64,000 nt of DNA. Origin: Aliiroseovarius lamellibrachiae. GTDB taxonomy: Bacteria; Pseudomonadota; Alphaproteobacteria; Rhodobacterales; Rhodobacteraceae. The translations under genes and the position numbers were made by a program. A model generated the notes under the pieces. It made no database searches, had not been told where the DNA came from, and was given only the letters and a program-made list of their open reading frames with translations. The stretch spans positions 124,001-188,000 of the forward strand of contig NZ_JAHEVJ010000005.1 of NCBI RefSeq assembly GCF_018599245.1, in the 5' to 3' direction. Numbering within the stretch: the first letter of the stretch is position 1; every line of letters begins with the position of its first letter. This document shows, piece after piece, positions 55,295 to 63,215 of this stretch.

Positions 55295-56581
55295 TTACTC
55301 GTAATAACCCGCTTCGCGCATGATCGCATCAGCGGCTTCTTGTGATGCAGCCAAAGCCTCTTCGACCGACTTGGCGCCAGACAAAGCGGCCGCCATTTCC
55401 TGTGCAACCGCCGATCCCACCTCTGGGAATTCGGGGATGGCTGCATACTGAACACCAACATAGGGTTTCAGATCAGTTGCTTCTGGTGCTGCGCTTTCAA
55501 TTGCCGCAAGTTCTGCGGCTGCAAATCCTGCCACGGCCTGAAACTCAGGGATCGCATAGGTCGATGCCCGCTGACCGGTGGGAACGGATCCCCAGCCGAA
55601 TTCGGCGTGGTTGCCAACAGCCTGGACATAGTCTTTCGACGTGGCCCATTCGATGAACTTACCTGCGGCTTCAGCATTCGGAGAGCCGGCCGGAATGGCC
55701 ATTGCCCATGCCCACAACCAGTTGGCGCCAACCGGGTTCCCAGCATTGGGGGACTGCGCGTAGGCGACCCCGTCAACTTCCAGGAACGATGCCGCAATCG
55801 TCGCGTCGATCCATATACCGCACTTGCCTTGGTTATAAAGTGCAAGGATTTCGTTGAATGAATTGCCTTCCGAACCGGGAGGGCCATAGGTGCCCAGCAG
55901 GTCAACATAGAAGTTGATCGCGGCATTCCACTCTGGGCTGTCCAATTGTGGGCGGCCGTCCGCATCAAACCATGCGCCACCGAATGAGTTCACAACAGTG
56001 GTGATAAACGCCATGTTGTCGCCCCAGCCCGGCTTGCCGCGCAGACAGACGCCATAAACACCATTGTCCGGATCGTGGATCGCTGCGGCGGCGGTTTTGA
56101 TGTTGTCCCAGCTGTCATTGTCAGCAATGGTCACGCCAGCCGCATCGGTCAGGTCTTTGCGGTACATGACCATCGAAGATTCACCATAAAACGGCGCCGC
56201 ATAAAGTGTACCTTCATTGGACAAGCCGTTGCGAATGGCGGGCAGGATATCATCAACGTCATAGTCCGCGCTAAAGCTCAGCGGTTCAATCCATCCAGCC
56301 GCACCCCAGATGGGTGCTTCTTGCATGCCGATGTTGATGATGTCGTATTGGCCACCGCCTGTTGCGGTATCAGATGTCACCTGCTCGCGCAGAACACCTT
56401 CTTCCAGTGAGACCCAGTTCAGCTCAACGCCAGTTTCCTCTGTGTACGCTTTTGCAACGGTTTGCATGTTGATCATGTGGCCGTTGTTTACAATGGCGAT
56501 GGTCAGGCTTTCAGCGGTCGCAGCAGCCCCCGACATAAGAGCAATAGCGCTGGCAGCGCAAAGTGCTTTTGTAAAAGACAT
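55295..56581 (-). CDS. smoE: Polyol ABC transporter periplasmic binding protein, SmoE-like
   Basis: From the ATG at 56581, preceded by AGGGAGGAACCGG, the protein has 428 residues with a signal peptide (MSFTKALCAASAIALMSGAA, cleavage after AATA). The mature part is a family 1 extracellular solute-binding protein (VNNGHMINMQTVAKAYTEET, YDIINIGMQEAP and WLWAWAMAIPAGS). It captures sorbitol/mannitol in the periplasm. First structural gene of the operon; its promoter region carries the LacI-type operator. Confidence 0.9.
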   Translation of the reverse strand: MSFTKALCAASAIALMSGAAATAESLTIAIVNNGHMINMQTVAKAYTEETGVELNWVSLEEGVLREQVTSDTATGGGQYDIINIGMQEAPIWGAAGWIEPLSFSADYDVDDILPAIRNGLSNEGTLYAAPFYGESSMVMYRKDLTDAAGVTIADNDSWDNIKTAAAAIHDPDNGVYGVCLRGKPGWGDNMAFITTVVNSFGGAWFDADGRPQLDSPEWNAAINFYVDLLGTYGPPGSEGNSFNEILALYNQGKCGIWIDATIAASFLEVDGVAYAQSPNAGNPVGANWLWAWAMAIPAGSPNAEAAGKFIEWATSKDYVQAVGNHAEFGWGSVPTGQRASTYAIPEFQAVAGFAAAELAAIESAAPEATDLKPYVGVQYAAIPEFPEVGSAVAQEMAAALSGAKSVEEALAASQEAADAIMREAGYYE

Positions 56582-56652
56582 CCGGTTCCTCCCTAGATTG
56601 GATGTGATGCACAAACGCTAGCAGTCAGCATTGCTTCGCGTCAATCATTAAC

Positions 56653-56666
56653 TTTACGCGCGTAAA
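56653..56666. promoter_or_regulatory. LacI-family operator in the smoE promoter
   Basis: TTTACGCGCGTAAA is a perfect 14-bp palindrome with the central CG step typical of LacI-family operators. On the minus strand it overlaps a possible -10 (TAAAGT, 56656-56651) and lies in the 16-bp spacer after a possible -35 TTGGCA (56678-56673). A bound repressor would block this promoter. Confidence 0.8.
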
Positions 56667-56698
56667 TATTATTGCCAAAGTTAATTTATATCAATCCC

Positions 56699-57730
56699 TT
56701 ACGCAGATCCGCGCATCACCAACTTTCCCTCGAACAATGTTTCTTCACGCCTCTGCATACGCTTTTCGGATTCGATTAACTTCAAAATTGTCTCAACCCC
56801 TCTTGCGGCGATGGCATCATAATCCTGCGAAACTGTCGTTAAGCTGGGGCATGTAAAGCGCGAAAAAGGGTGATCGTCGTGCCCTGCGATCCGAAGAGAG
56901 GCCGTCGCATCCAAACCGACTTTGATACCGTTTTCAAATGCCGCAGACAGCAATCCAATAGCGAGCCTGTCGTTGGAGCATAATATCGTGTTCGTTGGCA
57001 ATTTCTGTTGGGTAAGGATCCGCGCACCTTCCCGAAAGCCGATTTCCTCAAAATCCCATCCCTGACCGTCCACCTGAATAAGGTGCGGCTCATGGCCCAA
57101 GCGCCCCATCGCAGCGATATAGGCCGTGCGCCGTTTGTAGGCGTTTGGGTTGATCGGCGTCTTCATTTCAAAAAACACGGGCGGCTCTCCCGAGCGACAC
57201 AGATACTCAACAATCAAATTGATACTTTGGTTGTTGTCCGAGCCAAAAAAGGCCTCGCCGATCCCCTCAAGGTTCGCGTCAAACAGGACGGTTGGAACTT
57301 CGCTGGCAAATGCAGCAACTTGATCCTCAAACGAGGCGCGGCCGAGAGGTGCCAACAGCACACCGGCGGGTTTAATGGATCGAAGGCTTTCCAGGTTGGA
57401 AATCTCTTGTTCAGGTCCACCATGTGAACTGAGCAGCAACGGATTGAAACCGGCCTTAACAATTAGCCCCTCAATCGTGCGCGCAATGCCCGCAAAGAAG
57501 GGGTCCGTTAAATTTGGGACCACCAATCCTATATTTTTAGTCTGCCGCCGGTTCTGATTGACCGCATAAACATTCGGCCGATAGTCATGTTTTTTTAATG
57601 CAGCCTCGATTTTTTGGCGGGTGGATTTGCGAACACTGTCCGGGTCGTTGAAGTATTTTGAAAGCGTCGGACGGGAAATTCCGCTCACCGCGGCAAACCC
57701 CTCCATGTTCTTGATTTTTTGGTCGCTCAT
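56699..57730 (-). CDS. LacI-family transcriptional regulator of the polyol operon
   Basis: A 343-residue regulator: N-terminal helix-turn-helix FAAVSGISRPTLSKYFNDPD, hinge helix region near RRQTKNIGLVVPNLTDPFFAG, and a periplasmic-binding-protein-like effector domain (SNDRLAIGLLSAAFENG). It is upstream of smoE in the same direction. Near-identical palindromes stand in front of smoE and in front of this gene, so it probably represses both and itself, with a polyol or sugar as inducer. The effector identity is inferred from the operon. Confidence 0.9.
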   Translation of the reverse strand: MSDQKIKNMEGFAAVSGISRPTLSKYFNDPDSVRKSTRQKIEAALKKHDYRPNVYAVNQNRRQTKNIGLVVPNLTDPFFAGIARTIEGLIVKAGFNPLLLSSHGGPEQEISNLESLRSIKPAGVLLAPLGRASFEDQVAAFASEVPTVLFDANLEGIGEAFFGSDNNQSINLIVEYLCRSGEPPVFFEMKTPINPNAYKRRTAYIAAMGRLGHEPHLIQVDGQGWDFEEIGFREGARILTQQKLPTNTILCSNDRLAIGLLSAAFENGIKVGLDATASLRIAGHDDHPFSRFTCPSLTTVSQDYDAIAARGVETILKLIESEKRMQRREETLFEGKLVMRGSA

Positions 57731-57809
57731 TGGTGAATACTTCCATTGGGCCGTGGTAATTCCTGCTTTCAGAGGCTGGTCAGAAACGGATGCTTTGTAA
57801 AGATATTAA

Positions 57810-57823
57810 TTTCCGCGCGTAAA
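57810..57823. promoter_or_regulatory. LacI-family operator in the regulator promoter
   Basis: TTTCCGCGCGTAAA differs from the smoE operator at one base. On the minus strand it lies between a possible -35 TTGCAA (57833-57828) and a -10 such as ATTAAT (57810-57805). This indicates autoregulation. Confidence 0.75.
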
Positions 57824-57969
57824 CTTATTGCAACTGGAGTGGCAACAAACTCCACGATCACTCAAATTCCGACCACAACCGCTCAGGGGACGTCTGACAA
57901 GATCTACCAGCCGCTAACAATAGAAACATCAACCGAATCTCCGGTTTGTATGAGTGTCGGCAATAGAGC

Positions 57970-58221
57970 TCAACTGCTCGTCATACCAGCGATCATGGCA
58001 CCGAGTGCAACGATGTGAACAAGCATCAAGGCTTTGTCATTCCACAACGCACCAACAGCAAACCATCCTAGGACACCAACCAGAAACAGGTATAGGTTCC
58101 AGGGCGTCCAGCCAAAGGCTGTCGCTGTATAGCCCATGATTTGAATGGCCGATGCCGCCCACTTAACCGCAAACACCAACCGTTCACGGGGCCCATTTCC
58201 AAGTGCAACATCAGACGGCAC
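57970..58221 (-). CDS. Small membrane protein, DUF6552-like
   Basis: An 83-residue protein with three hydrophobic segments: IQIMGYTATAFG, YLFLVGVLGWFAVGALW and HIVALGAMIAGM. The pattern VKWAASAIQIMGY...TPWNLYLFLVG...WNDKALM is one I recall from the DUF6552 family of roseobacters; no function is known. The start overlaps the SDR stop by 11 bp, so it is translated with it. Confidence 0.65.
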   Translation of the reverse strand: MPSDVALGNGPRERLVFAVKWAASAIQIMGYTATAFGWTPWNLYLFLVGVLGWFAVGALWNDKALMLVHIVALGAMIAGMTSS

Positions 58222-58915
58222 GGGTTAGCCCCCCGTCGATACGCAGGTTTTGACCTGTCATGTAACCACCCCCTTCCGAGGCGAGCCATGAAATGAGCGA
58301 TGACACTTCTTCAGCCTGCCCATAACGCCCCAACGGAATGCGTGCCCTTCGGTCTTCGGTTTCAGGCAGGCTGTCGATAAATCCGGGCAAGACATTGTTC
58401 ATGCGGATATTGTCCGCCGCGTATTTGTCGGAATAAAGCTTGCTGAATGCCGCCAATCCGGCACGGAACACGCCAGATGTCGGGAAAAGAGGGTCGGGTT
58501 CAAACGCGGCAAAGGTCGAGATATTGATGATCGCTCCACCACCCTGCTTTTGCATCAGCGGTGTGACCAACCGCGTGGGGCGGATCACGTTCATTAAATA
58601 GACCTCCATCCCCTGGTGCCAATCGTCATCACCAATTTCCAACACGGGACCCTTGGGACCGTGGCCCGCCGAATTGACCAGCACATCCACACGGCCCCAC
58701 CGTTCCTGTGCACCTTGCACAAGGGCGGACAAATCATCGCCATTCAAATTGGACCCCGTGACGCCAAAACCACCAAGTACTGTGCCAAGCGCTTCGCCTT
58801 TACCCGATGATGAGAGGATACCGACCTTAAACCCATCTGCCGCAAGGCGCCGCGCGGCATCTGCGCCCATCCCACTGCCGCCGGCTGTTAAAAGGGCTAC
58901 TTTTTCTACTGACAT
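58211..58915 (-). CDS. SDR-fold protein lacking the YxxxK catalytic pair
   Basis: A 234-residue Rossmann protein with TAGGSGMGADAARRL (cofactor loop), NSAGHG, and Ser133 in NISTFAAF. At the place of the catalytic Tyr-x-x-x-Lys the sequence reads TSGVFRAGL, so Tyr is Ser147 and Lys is Arg151. The ending YMTGQNLRIDGGL is normal for an SDR. The fold is clear, but classical dehydrogenase activity is doubtful; it may have another role. It is divergent from the LysR gene and coupled with the DUF6552-type gene. Confidence 0.82.
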   Translation of the reverse strand: MSVEKVALLTAGGSGMGADAARRLAADGFKVGILSSSGKGEALGTVLGGFGVTGSNLNGDDLSALVQGAQERWGRVDVLVNSAGHGPKGPVLEIGDDDWHQGMEVYLMNVIRPTRLVTPLMQKQGGGAIINISTFAAFEPDPLFPTSGVFRAGLAAFSKLYSDKYAADNIRMNNVLPGFIDSLPETEDRRARIPLGRYGQAEEVSSLISWLASEGGGYMTGQNLRIDGGLTRAV

Positions 58916-59012
58916 GCTTATCTCCAGTGCTGTTGATCCTCATAATACGTTAGGTCCAAAATTCTTTTGAACGAGATTTGATGTTTCATGACAGTAGAAC
59001 TACTATTGCCAA

Positions 59013-59891
59013 ATGACAGATCTTCCTCCCCTTAACGGGTTACGTGCCTTTGATGTTGCCGGCCGCCGCCTGAATTTTCGCGCGGCAGCCGATGAGATGG
59101 GTGTTACCCAAGGGGCTGTCGCCCAGCAAATACGGCAACTCGAAGCACATCTTGGGGTCACATTGTTTGAACGGTTGCCCAAAGGGCTGGCTCTGACATC
59201 CGCTGGACGCAGTTATCACGCGAGGGTCGCGGTTGCATTTGCAGAGCTGCGCGCAGCGACGCTTCAACTCAGGCCGGAACCCGGCAAAGTTATGATCAGT
59301 GTTACGCCAACCTTTGCCTCAAAGTGGCTTATCCCAAACCTGCCGGATTTTTCTGACAAGCATCCGGAGATTGATTTGCGTGTTCTGGCAACTGAAAAGG
59401 TCTCTAGTTTCTACAGTGATGGTATTGACCTAGCCGTTAGACAGGGATCGCCACCGTTTGGTGCGGCGCTTGATGCGACGCTCTTATTTAAACAAGATGT
59501 GATCGCTGTGGTCGCCCCTAGATTAGTGGAAAACCTACGACCTCCCTACATCCCTGAAATGCTATCGCACCTGCCGAAAATCCATGACACGCATGATCTC
59601 TGGCCGAAGGTGCTGACGGAATGGAATATCACTGACCAAAGCAAACGAGGTCTTCGTCTTAGCCAAACGGCACTTGCAGTGGATGCAGCCATTTCCGGAC
59701 AGGGTGCCGCACTGGTCAGTCGCTTTCTTGTCGCTAGTGACATAGCCGCGGGAAATCTCCTGGAGATCGGGCCGCCGAATACCGTCGGTGCACAGGATTT
59801 CTACCTGATAACACTTCGTAAATCCGTACCAAATCCTGCGACTGAAAGCGTTGTGTTGTGGATAACATCACGCGCTAAGAACGTACATTAG
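59013..59891 (+). CDS. LysR-family regulator, GcvA-like
   Basis: A 292-residue regulator. The winged helix is LNGLRAFDVAGRRLNFRAAA...GVTQGAVAQQIRQLEAHLG with the FERLPKGLALT wing, and a LysR effector domain starts around VMISVTPTFASKWLIP, close to the GcvA branch. It is divergent from the SDR gene, with 97 bp between starts, which is the usual arrangement for a LysR controlling its neighbour. Confidence 0.9.
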   Translation: MTDLPPLNGLRAFDVAGRRLNFRAAADEMGVTQGAVAQQIRQLEAHLGVTLFERLPKGLALTSAGRSYHARVAVAFAELRAATLQLRPEPGKVMISVTPTFASKWLIPNLPDFSDKHPEIDLRVLATEKVSSFYSDGIDLAVRQGSPPFGAALDATLLFKQDVIAVVAPRLVENLRPPYIPEMLSHLPKIHDTHDLWPKVLTEWNITDQSKRGLRLSQTALAVDAAISGQGAALVSRFLVASDIAAGNLLEIGPPNTVGAQDFYLITLRKSVPNPATESVVLWITSRAKNVH

Positions 59892-60397
59892 ATTAGAAGA
59901 GTCTTCTTCCATCACCTCGTCGCGAAGTGCAGACTTGATGTAACTGAGACGAAAACTCGGTTTGCTCCACAGATGGTGCATTTGAATCGATTGAAGTATT
60001 GTGACCTCAAGAATGTCCGCAATCCGGGCTGCAATTGCAGCATCTTCAAAGCCGCTCGAAGGTCTACAAAGGCCGTCTTTACTGGCAGCGGCGGCACCTA
60101 ACGGGCCACATGCTGCAGCCGATCTAATGGCGGCTGCGAGCCCATTTTACCAGATGCTGCGGATAGCTCGAATGACCGCTATGAGTAATCTGAAAGAATA
60201 ATGGCAAAGGTCCGATTGTTTAGCTCGGTTCTCAACGAAATGGGTTGATCCAATGATACAGTTTCGTTCGATCGAGCTCTCCGAGCTCGCGCATCACCAG
60301 AGCAATTTACCCGTAGCCACTATTTCCTAAGGCCACAGGCCTCCTATCCAATCTCTTGTCGGTCCTTAGGCATTGCACTGGCCTTTCCCATGAAGAC
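59892..60397. other. Intergenic region between the LysR gene and an IS3 element
   Basis: In 506 bp I see no gene that I can support. A minus-strand reading (about 59995-60120) resembles a dehydrogenase tail (GFEDAAIAARIADILE), but the match is too short to call. The area looks like decayed coding sequence. Confidence 0.35.
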
Positions 60398-60415
60398 TGA
60401 ATAGCCCCTAGTTTC

Positions 60416-61150
60416 CTAGACACCTTCTTGGTTCACGTTTGGCTGTCTGTTTTCGAAATCGACGGGCGACAGCATCCCGTTTCTGACATGTTTGCGTCTC
60501 GGGTTATAGAACATTTCGATGTAGTCGAAGATATCCTGTCTGGCCTGTTCACGGGTCTTGTAGGTGCGGCGGCGGACACGTTCACGCTTGAGCAAGTTGA
60601 AGAAGCTTTCGGCAACCGCATTGTCGTGGCAATTACCGCGTCTGCTCATCGAATGTTCAATGTTGTGGGCCCGCAGAAATGCGGCCCAATCTCGACTGGT
60701 GTATTGCGAGCCTTGATCAGTGTGAATTAGCACGGTTTGCTTTGGCTTGCGCCGCCAGACAGCCATCAGCAGCGCTTGTAGGACAAGGTCGGTTGGTTGC
60801 CTTGATTGCGTGGCCCAGCCGATCACACGACGCGAGTAGAGGTCGATGACGACGGCCAGATAAAGGAACCCTTCGTAGGTTTTGATGTAGGTAATATCTG
60901 ACACCCACGTCGTATCTGGCGCTGCCACATCAAACTGTCGATCTAGTGTATTATCGACCACGGCAGATGGTTTGCCGCTATCTTTCCGTGCACCTTTGAG
61001 CAACTTCGTCTGGCGCGCATCCTCACGCGCACGGTGGCTTAATGGGTTCTTAACCCATGCGTAGAACCCGCTAGGATGGATGTTGAGGCAGCGGCACATC
61101 CTGCGCATCGAAAAGGTGGGGCGATGCTCGGCCACAAACGCGTACTTCAT
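60416..61150 (-). pseudogene. IS3 OrfB transposase with an internal deletion
   Basis: The frame encodes 244 residues with the DDE core: WVSDITYIKTYEGFLYLAVV, VLIHTDQGSQYTS, and CHDNAVAESFFNLLKRE, then YNPRRKHVRNGMLSP. Between KGARKDSG and AVVDNTLDRQF the usual helix-turn-helix and linker (YGYRRIHxxL type) is missing, about 45 residues in frame. The DDE residues are present, but the protein is probably inactive or impaired. The start overlaps the orfA stop (ATGA). Confidence 0.8.
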
Positions 61151-61422
61151 TTTACATCCTTGGCGAAGTACGCGGCTGCCTTTTTTAAGATGTCGCGCGC
61201 CTCAGTCATTCGAGCTAGCTCACGCTTGAGCCTGCGGTTCTCAGCCTCATGATCCACAGATGATGCCTGTGACGCAGCCTTCGCGTAAAGCTTCATCCAT
61301 TTGTAAAGTGAATAAGTGCTGACGCCCAATCGCTCTGAAACCTCGCGAACTGGATATCCACGCACCGTGATCTGATGCACAGCATCACGCTTGAAATCTT
61401 CACTGAAATTTGGCTTCCCCAT
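61147..61422 (-). CDS. IS3 OrfA, helix-turn-helix protein
   Basis: A 91-residue protein starting MGKPNFSEDFKRDAVHQITV, with the HTH segment VREVSERLGVSTYSLYKWMK and the leucine-zipper region ENRRLKRELARMTEARDILK of IS3 OrfA. It is full length and would normally be fused to OrfB by frameshifting. Confidence 0.9.
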   Translation of the reverse strand: MGKPNFSEDFKRDAVHQITVRGYPVREVSERLGVSTYSLYKWMKLYAKAASQASSVDHEAENRRLKRELARMTEARDILKKAAAYFAKDVK

Positions 61423-61582
61423 AACGGCCTCCCTGCCTCAAAATTAGGGAAGAAAGTGTCTAAAATACTTGGGGCTATTCAGGGCAACCCGCCGAAAAAG
61501 GTTTGTCACTGAGCTTTTTGAGAGATGAGGTTCAATTTCAAATTCGGAATACCCCAGTGTTTATTGAACGCCCCGCTTTTTA

Positions 61583-62137
61583 TCAGTCGGCGTAGAGCTC
61601 TTTCTTCTTGGCCGGGCTGGTGCGTTCGCATTCGAGCGCAAAGAAGCGATTGCCCTTTTGCTCACCCCCATCATACGCAATGCCGTAGAGTGCATCTGGG
61701 ATGCCCGCCCCCCCCCCAGCGTTCCCTTTGAATAGAGCTTGCGCAGCAGGTTGCGCGTCAGCATCTGCAATATCTTCAATGCTGGGAATTGAAAACAAAG
61801 GTGCCTCATTTGCTGTCCCTACAAGCACCTGTTTATACACAAGATCCCCAATCTTATTTGAGATTGCATCCATCTCAGCGTCGGACAGTGTGTCGCCATA
61901 GCGTGCCAAGAACTGTGCCTTATTGTAGTCGCGAATAAACTGGCTTTGAGAGCCGGAATTCTCGTTCATCTCAGCGGCACCACGCAACCAAATCATCGAC
62001 GCGTCATCAACCCCACTCTGGCCCTCGCCATAGTCTGCAAGCAGCCGATAAAAATCAGCCACCGGATGGGAACTGCCAGGCAACCCTGCATAAGCTGCTT
62101 TCAAAGCTAAGATCTGATTATCGGAAAGTGTGAACAT
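61583..62137 (-). CDS. Hypothetical protein with poly-G tract
   Basis: A 184-residue protein beginning MFTLSDNQILALKAAYAGLP. It is predicted mostly helical, acidic, with DFYRLLADYGEGQSGVDDAS and MIWLRGAAEMNENS segments. No signal peptide, membrane segment or known motif was recognised. A ten-G run at 61708-61717 (coding strand) encodes GGG at about residues 140-143 and could cause frameshifting. It lies between an IS3 element and another unrecognised gene on the same strand. The repeated short Ala/Gly stretch after IEDIADADAQPAAQALFKGN looks like a linker. Confidence 0.55.
   Translation of the reverse strand: MFTLSDNQILALKAAYAGLPGSSHPVADFYRLLADYGEGQSGVDDASMIWLRGAAEMNENSGSQSQFIRDYNKAQFLARYGDTLSDAEMDAISNKIGDLVYKQVLVGTANEAPLFSIPSIEDIADADAQPAAQALFKGNAGGGAGIPDALYGIAYDGGEQKGNRFFALECERTSPAKKKELYAD
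61708..61717. repeat. Homopolymer C10 (G10 in coding strand) in the hypothetical gene
   Basis: Ten consecutive C on the plus strand, two thirds into the 184-codon gene. Confidence 0.85.
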
Positions 62138-62209
62138 GCTTTTCTCAATTCTTTATACTAACAATATTTATGTAGGTGTCTTGTTTGGCTGTGGCGGATT
62201 TTCAATGGA

Positions 62210-62857
62210 TCACAAAAACCTGTTCCAACAATGCATCAAGCCGGCGCAAACTCTCTTGCCAATCTTGGATGTTTGCATCTTGCGTGGCGGGCCAACCGTC
62301 ATTGAACGCGCCATTATTGTACCAGCGAGAGTATTCACATTGATGATAACCCCGATATCAGGGGCAATTTTGAACCGGAGCTTGCAGTTTTGCCCCCCAA
62401 TCGCCTTTGACTGAGGGTTCAGCGATGGGTGGCAACCCAAATAAGCGGGGTGTCCAAGAATTTCGAGATTCAGGTCGGGAACCACGATCCCGTGCATATT
62501 TAGATCTTTAAATTGTGGAAGTGGATTGAAGTGATAAGTGGGTTTTTCGGGCAATATGCGGCCACGCCTAGTACCTATCCAAATATTCCCGACACCGTCA
62601 GGAACCGTGAAACCGTTACGACTTAGCCACTGTGCACTTACAGGTAGGCGCATATTATCTGCGATCTTGTGTGAAATTCGTGCACAAACCTTTGCGTAGG
62701 TTGACCCAAGATCAAACGACCCAACCGGACAGGAGAGTGTCACTGGTTTGGTTTTGCTTTCCTCACTTCCGGCGTCTGTATCATCTGCTTGACCTGCAGC
62801 CGGAAGCCAGCACGCCGCGCAAAACATCGCCTGCAATATGTAACGCCTCCAGCCCAC
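62210..62857 (-). CDS. Hypothetical secreted protein
   Basis: From GTG at 62857, preceded by GGGGAG, the protein has 215 residues with a probable signal peptide (MGWRRYILQAMFCAACWLPA, cleavage after AGQA). The mature part has cysteines at LSCPVG, YAKVCAR, GCHPSL and GQNCKLRF, suggesting disulphides, and a segment HFNPLPQFKDLNMHGIVVPD. I do not recognise the family. The frame is open to 62875 (TTG). It is 72 bp upstream of the poly-G gene on the same strand. Confidence 0.6.
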   Translation of the reverse strand: MGWRRYILQAMFCAACWLPAAGQADDTDAGSEESKTKPVTLSCPVGSFDLGSTYAKVCARISHKIADNMRLPVSAQWLSRNGFTVPDGVGNIWIGTRRGRILPEKPTYHFNPLPQFKDLNMHGIVVPDLNLEILGHPAYLGCHPSLNPQSKAIGGQNCKLRFKIAPDIGVIINVNTLAGTIMARSMTVGPPRKMQTSKIGKRVCAGLMHCWNRFL

Positions 62858-63011
62858 TGAGCACACTCCCCACAATAGCTAAATCAACTTTTAGGTGAAT
62901 TGCTAGCTGGGCTTGGTGAGCCTGTAAAGCATCACGTGAAGGCAGGTTATTTTGTAGTGAGGGGGGCAATGGGAACATCTATTTTTATGCATGCGGTATC
63001 CCTGTTTGGGA

Positions 63012-63143
63012 GCCCGCGTGCGCGGCGTCACGGGGCTGAGGGTTGTCGATGCGTCGACCATGCCGTCGATCACCGCCGGAAACACGAATGCCCCCACAAT
63101 GATGATCGCGGAAAATGTGTCGGATATGATCTTGAGAACGTGA
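63012..63143 (+). pseudogene. C-terminal remnant of a GMC oxidoreductase (choline dehydrogenase type)
   Basis: The plus strand reads [20 protein letters not shown] and then [20 protein letters not shown] before TGA at 63141-63143. This is the conserved end of GMC oxidoreductases such as BetA (LRVVDASxMPxIxxGNTNAPxxMIAE). Nothing of the 5' nine tenths is seen upstream, so this is a gene relic left by deletion or IS activity. Confidence 0.8.
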
Positions 63144-63215
63144 GACGCCAAGGCTCGCCAAGCGGCCCGAAGGATCTGACGCGTGCCTAAATCAGGTGTT
63201 CAAACGGCGTTGCCC

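Larger units (their letters stand above)
60398..61482 (-). mobile_element. IS3-family insertion sequence, ends intact, transposase shortened
   Basis: The left end TGAATAGCCCCTAGTTTCCT and the right end (reverse complement) TGAATAGCCCCAAGTATTTT, each followed by AGACACyTTCTT, form terminal inverted repeats 1085 bp apart. They enclose orfA and orfB on the minus strand. No 3- or 4-bp target duplication is obvious (GAC left, GGG right). OrfB lacks about 45 residues in its N-terminal third. Confidence 0.88.

Noticed and set aside
59995-60120. A possible dehydrogenase tail on the minus strand
   Set aside because: Only about 20 residues look similar and no stop or upstream frame fits; too weak to call.
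62900-63190. A 96-codon plus-strand frame before rmuC
   Set aside because: It overlaps the GMC oxidoreductase remnant in another frame; the remnant reading is the one with conserved residues.
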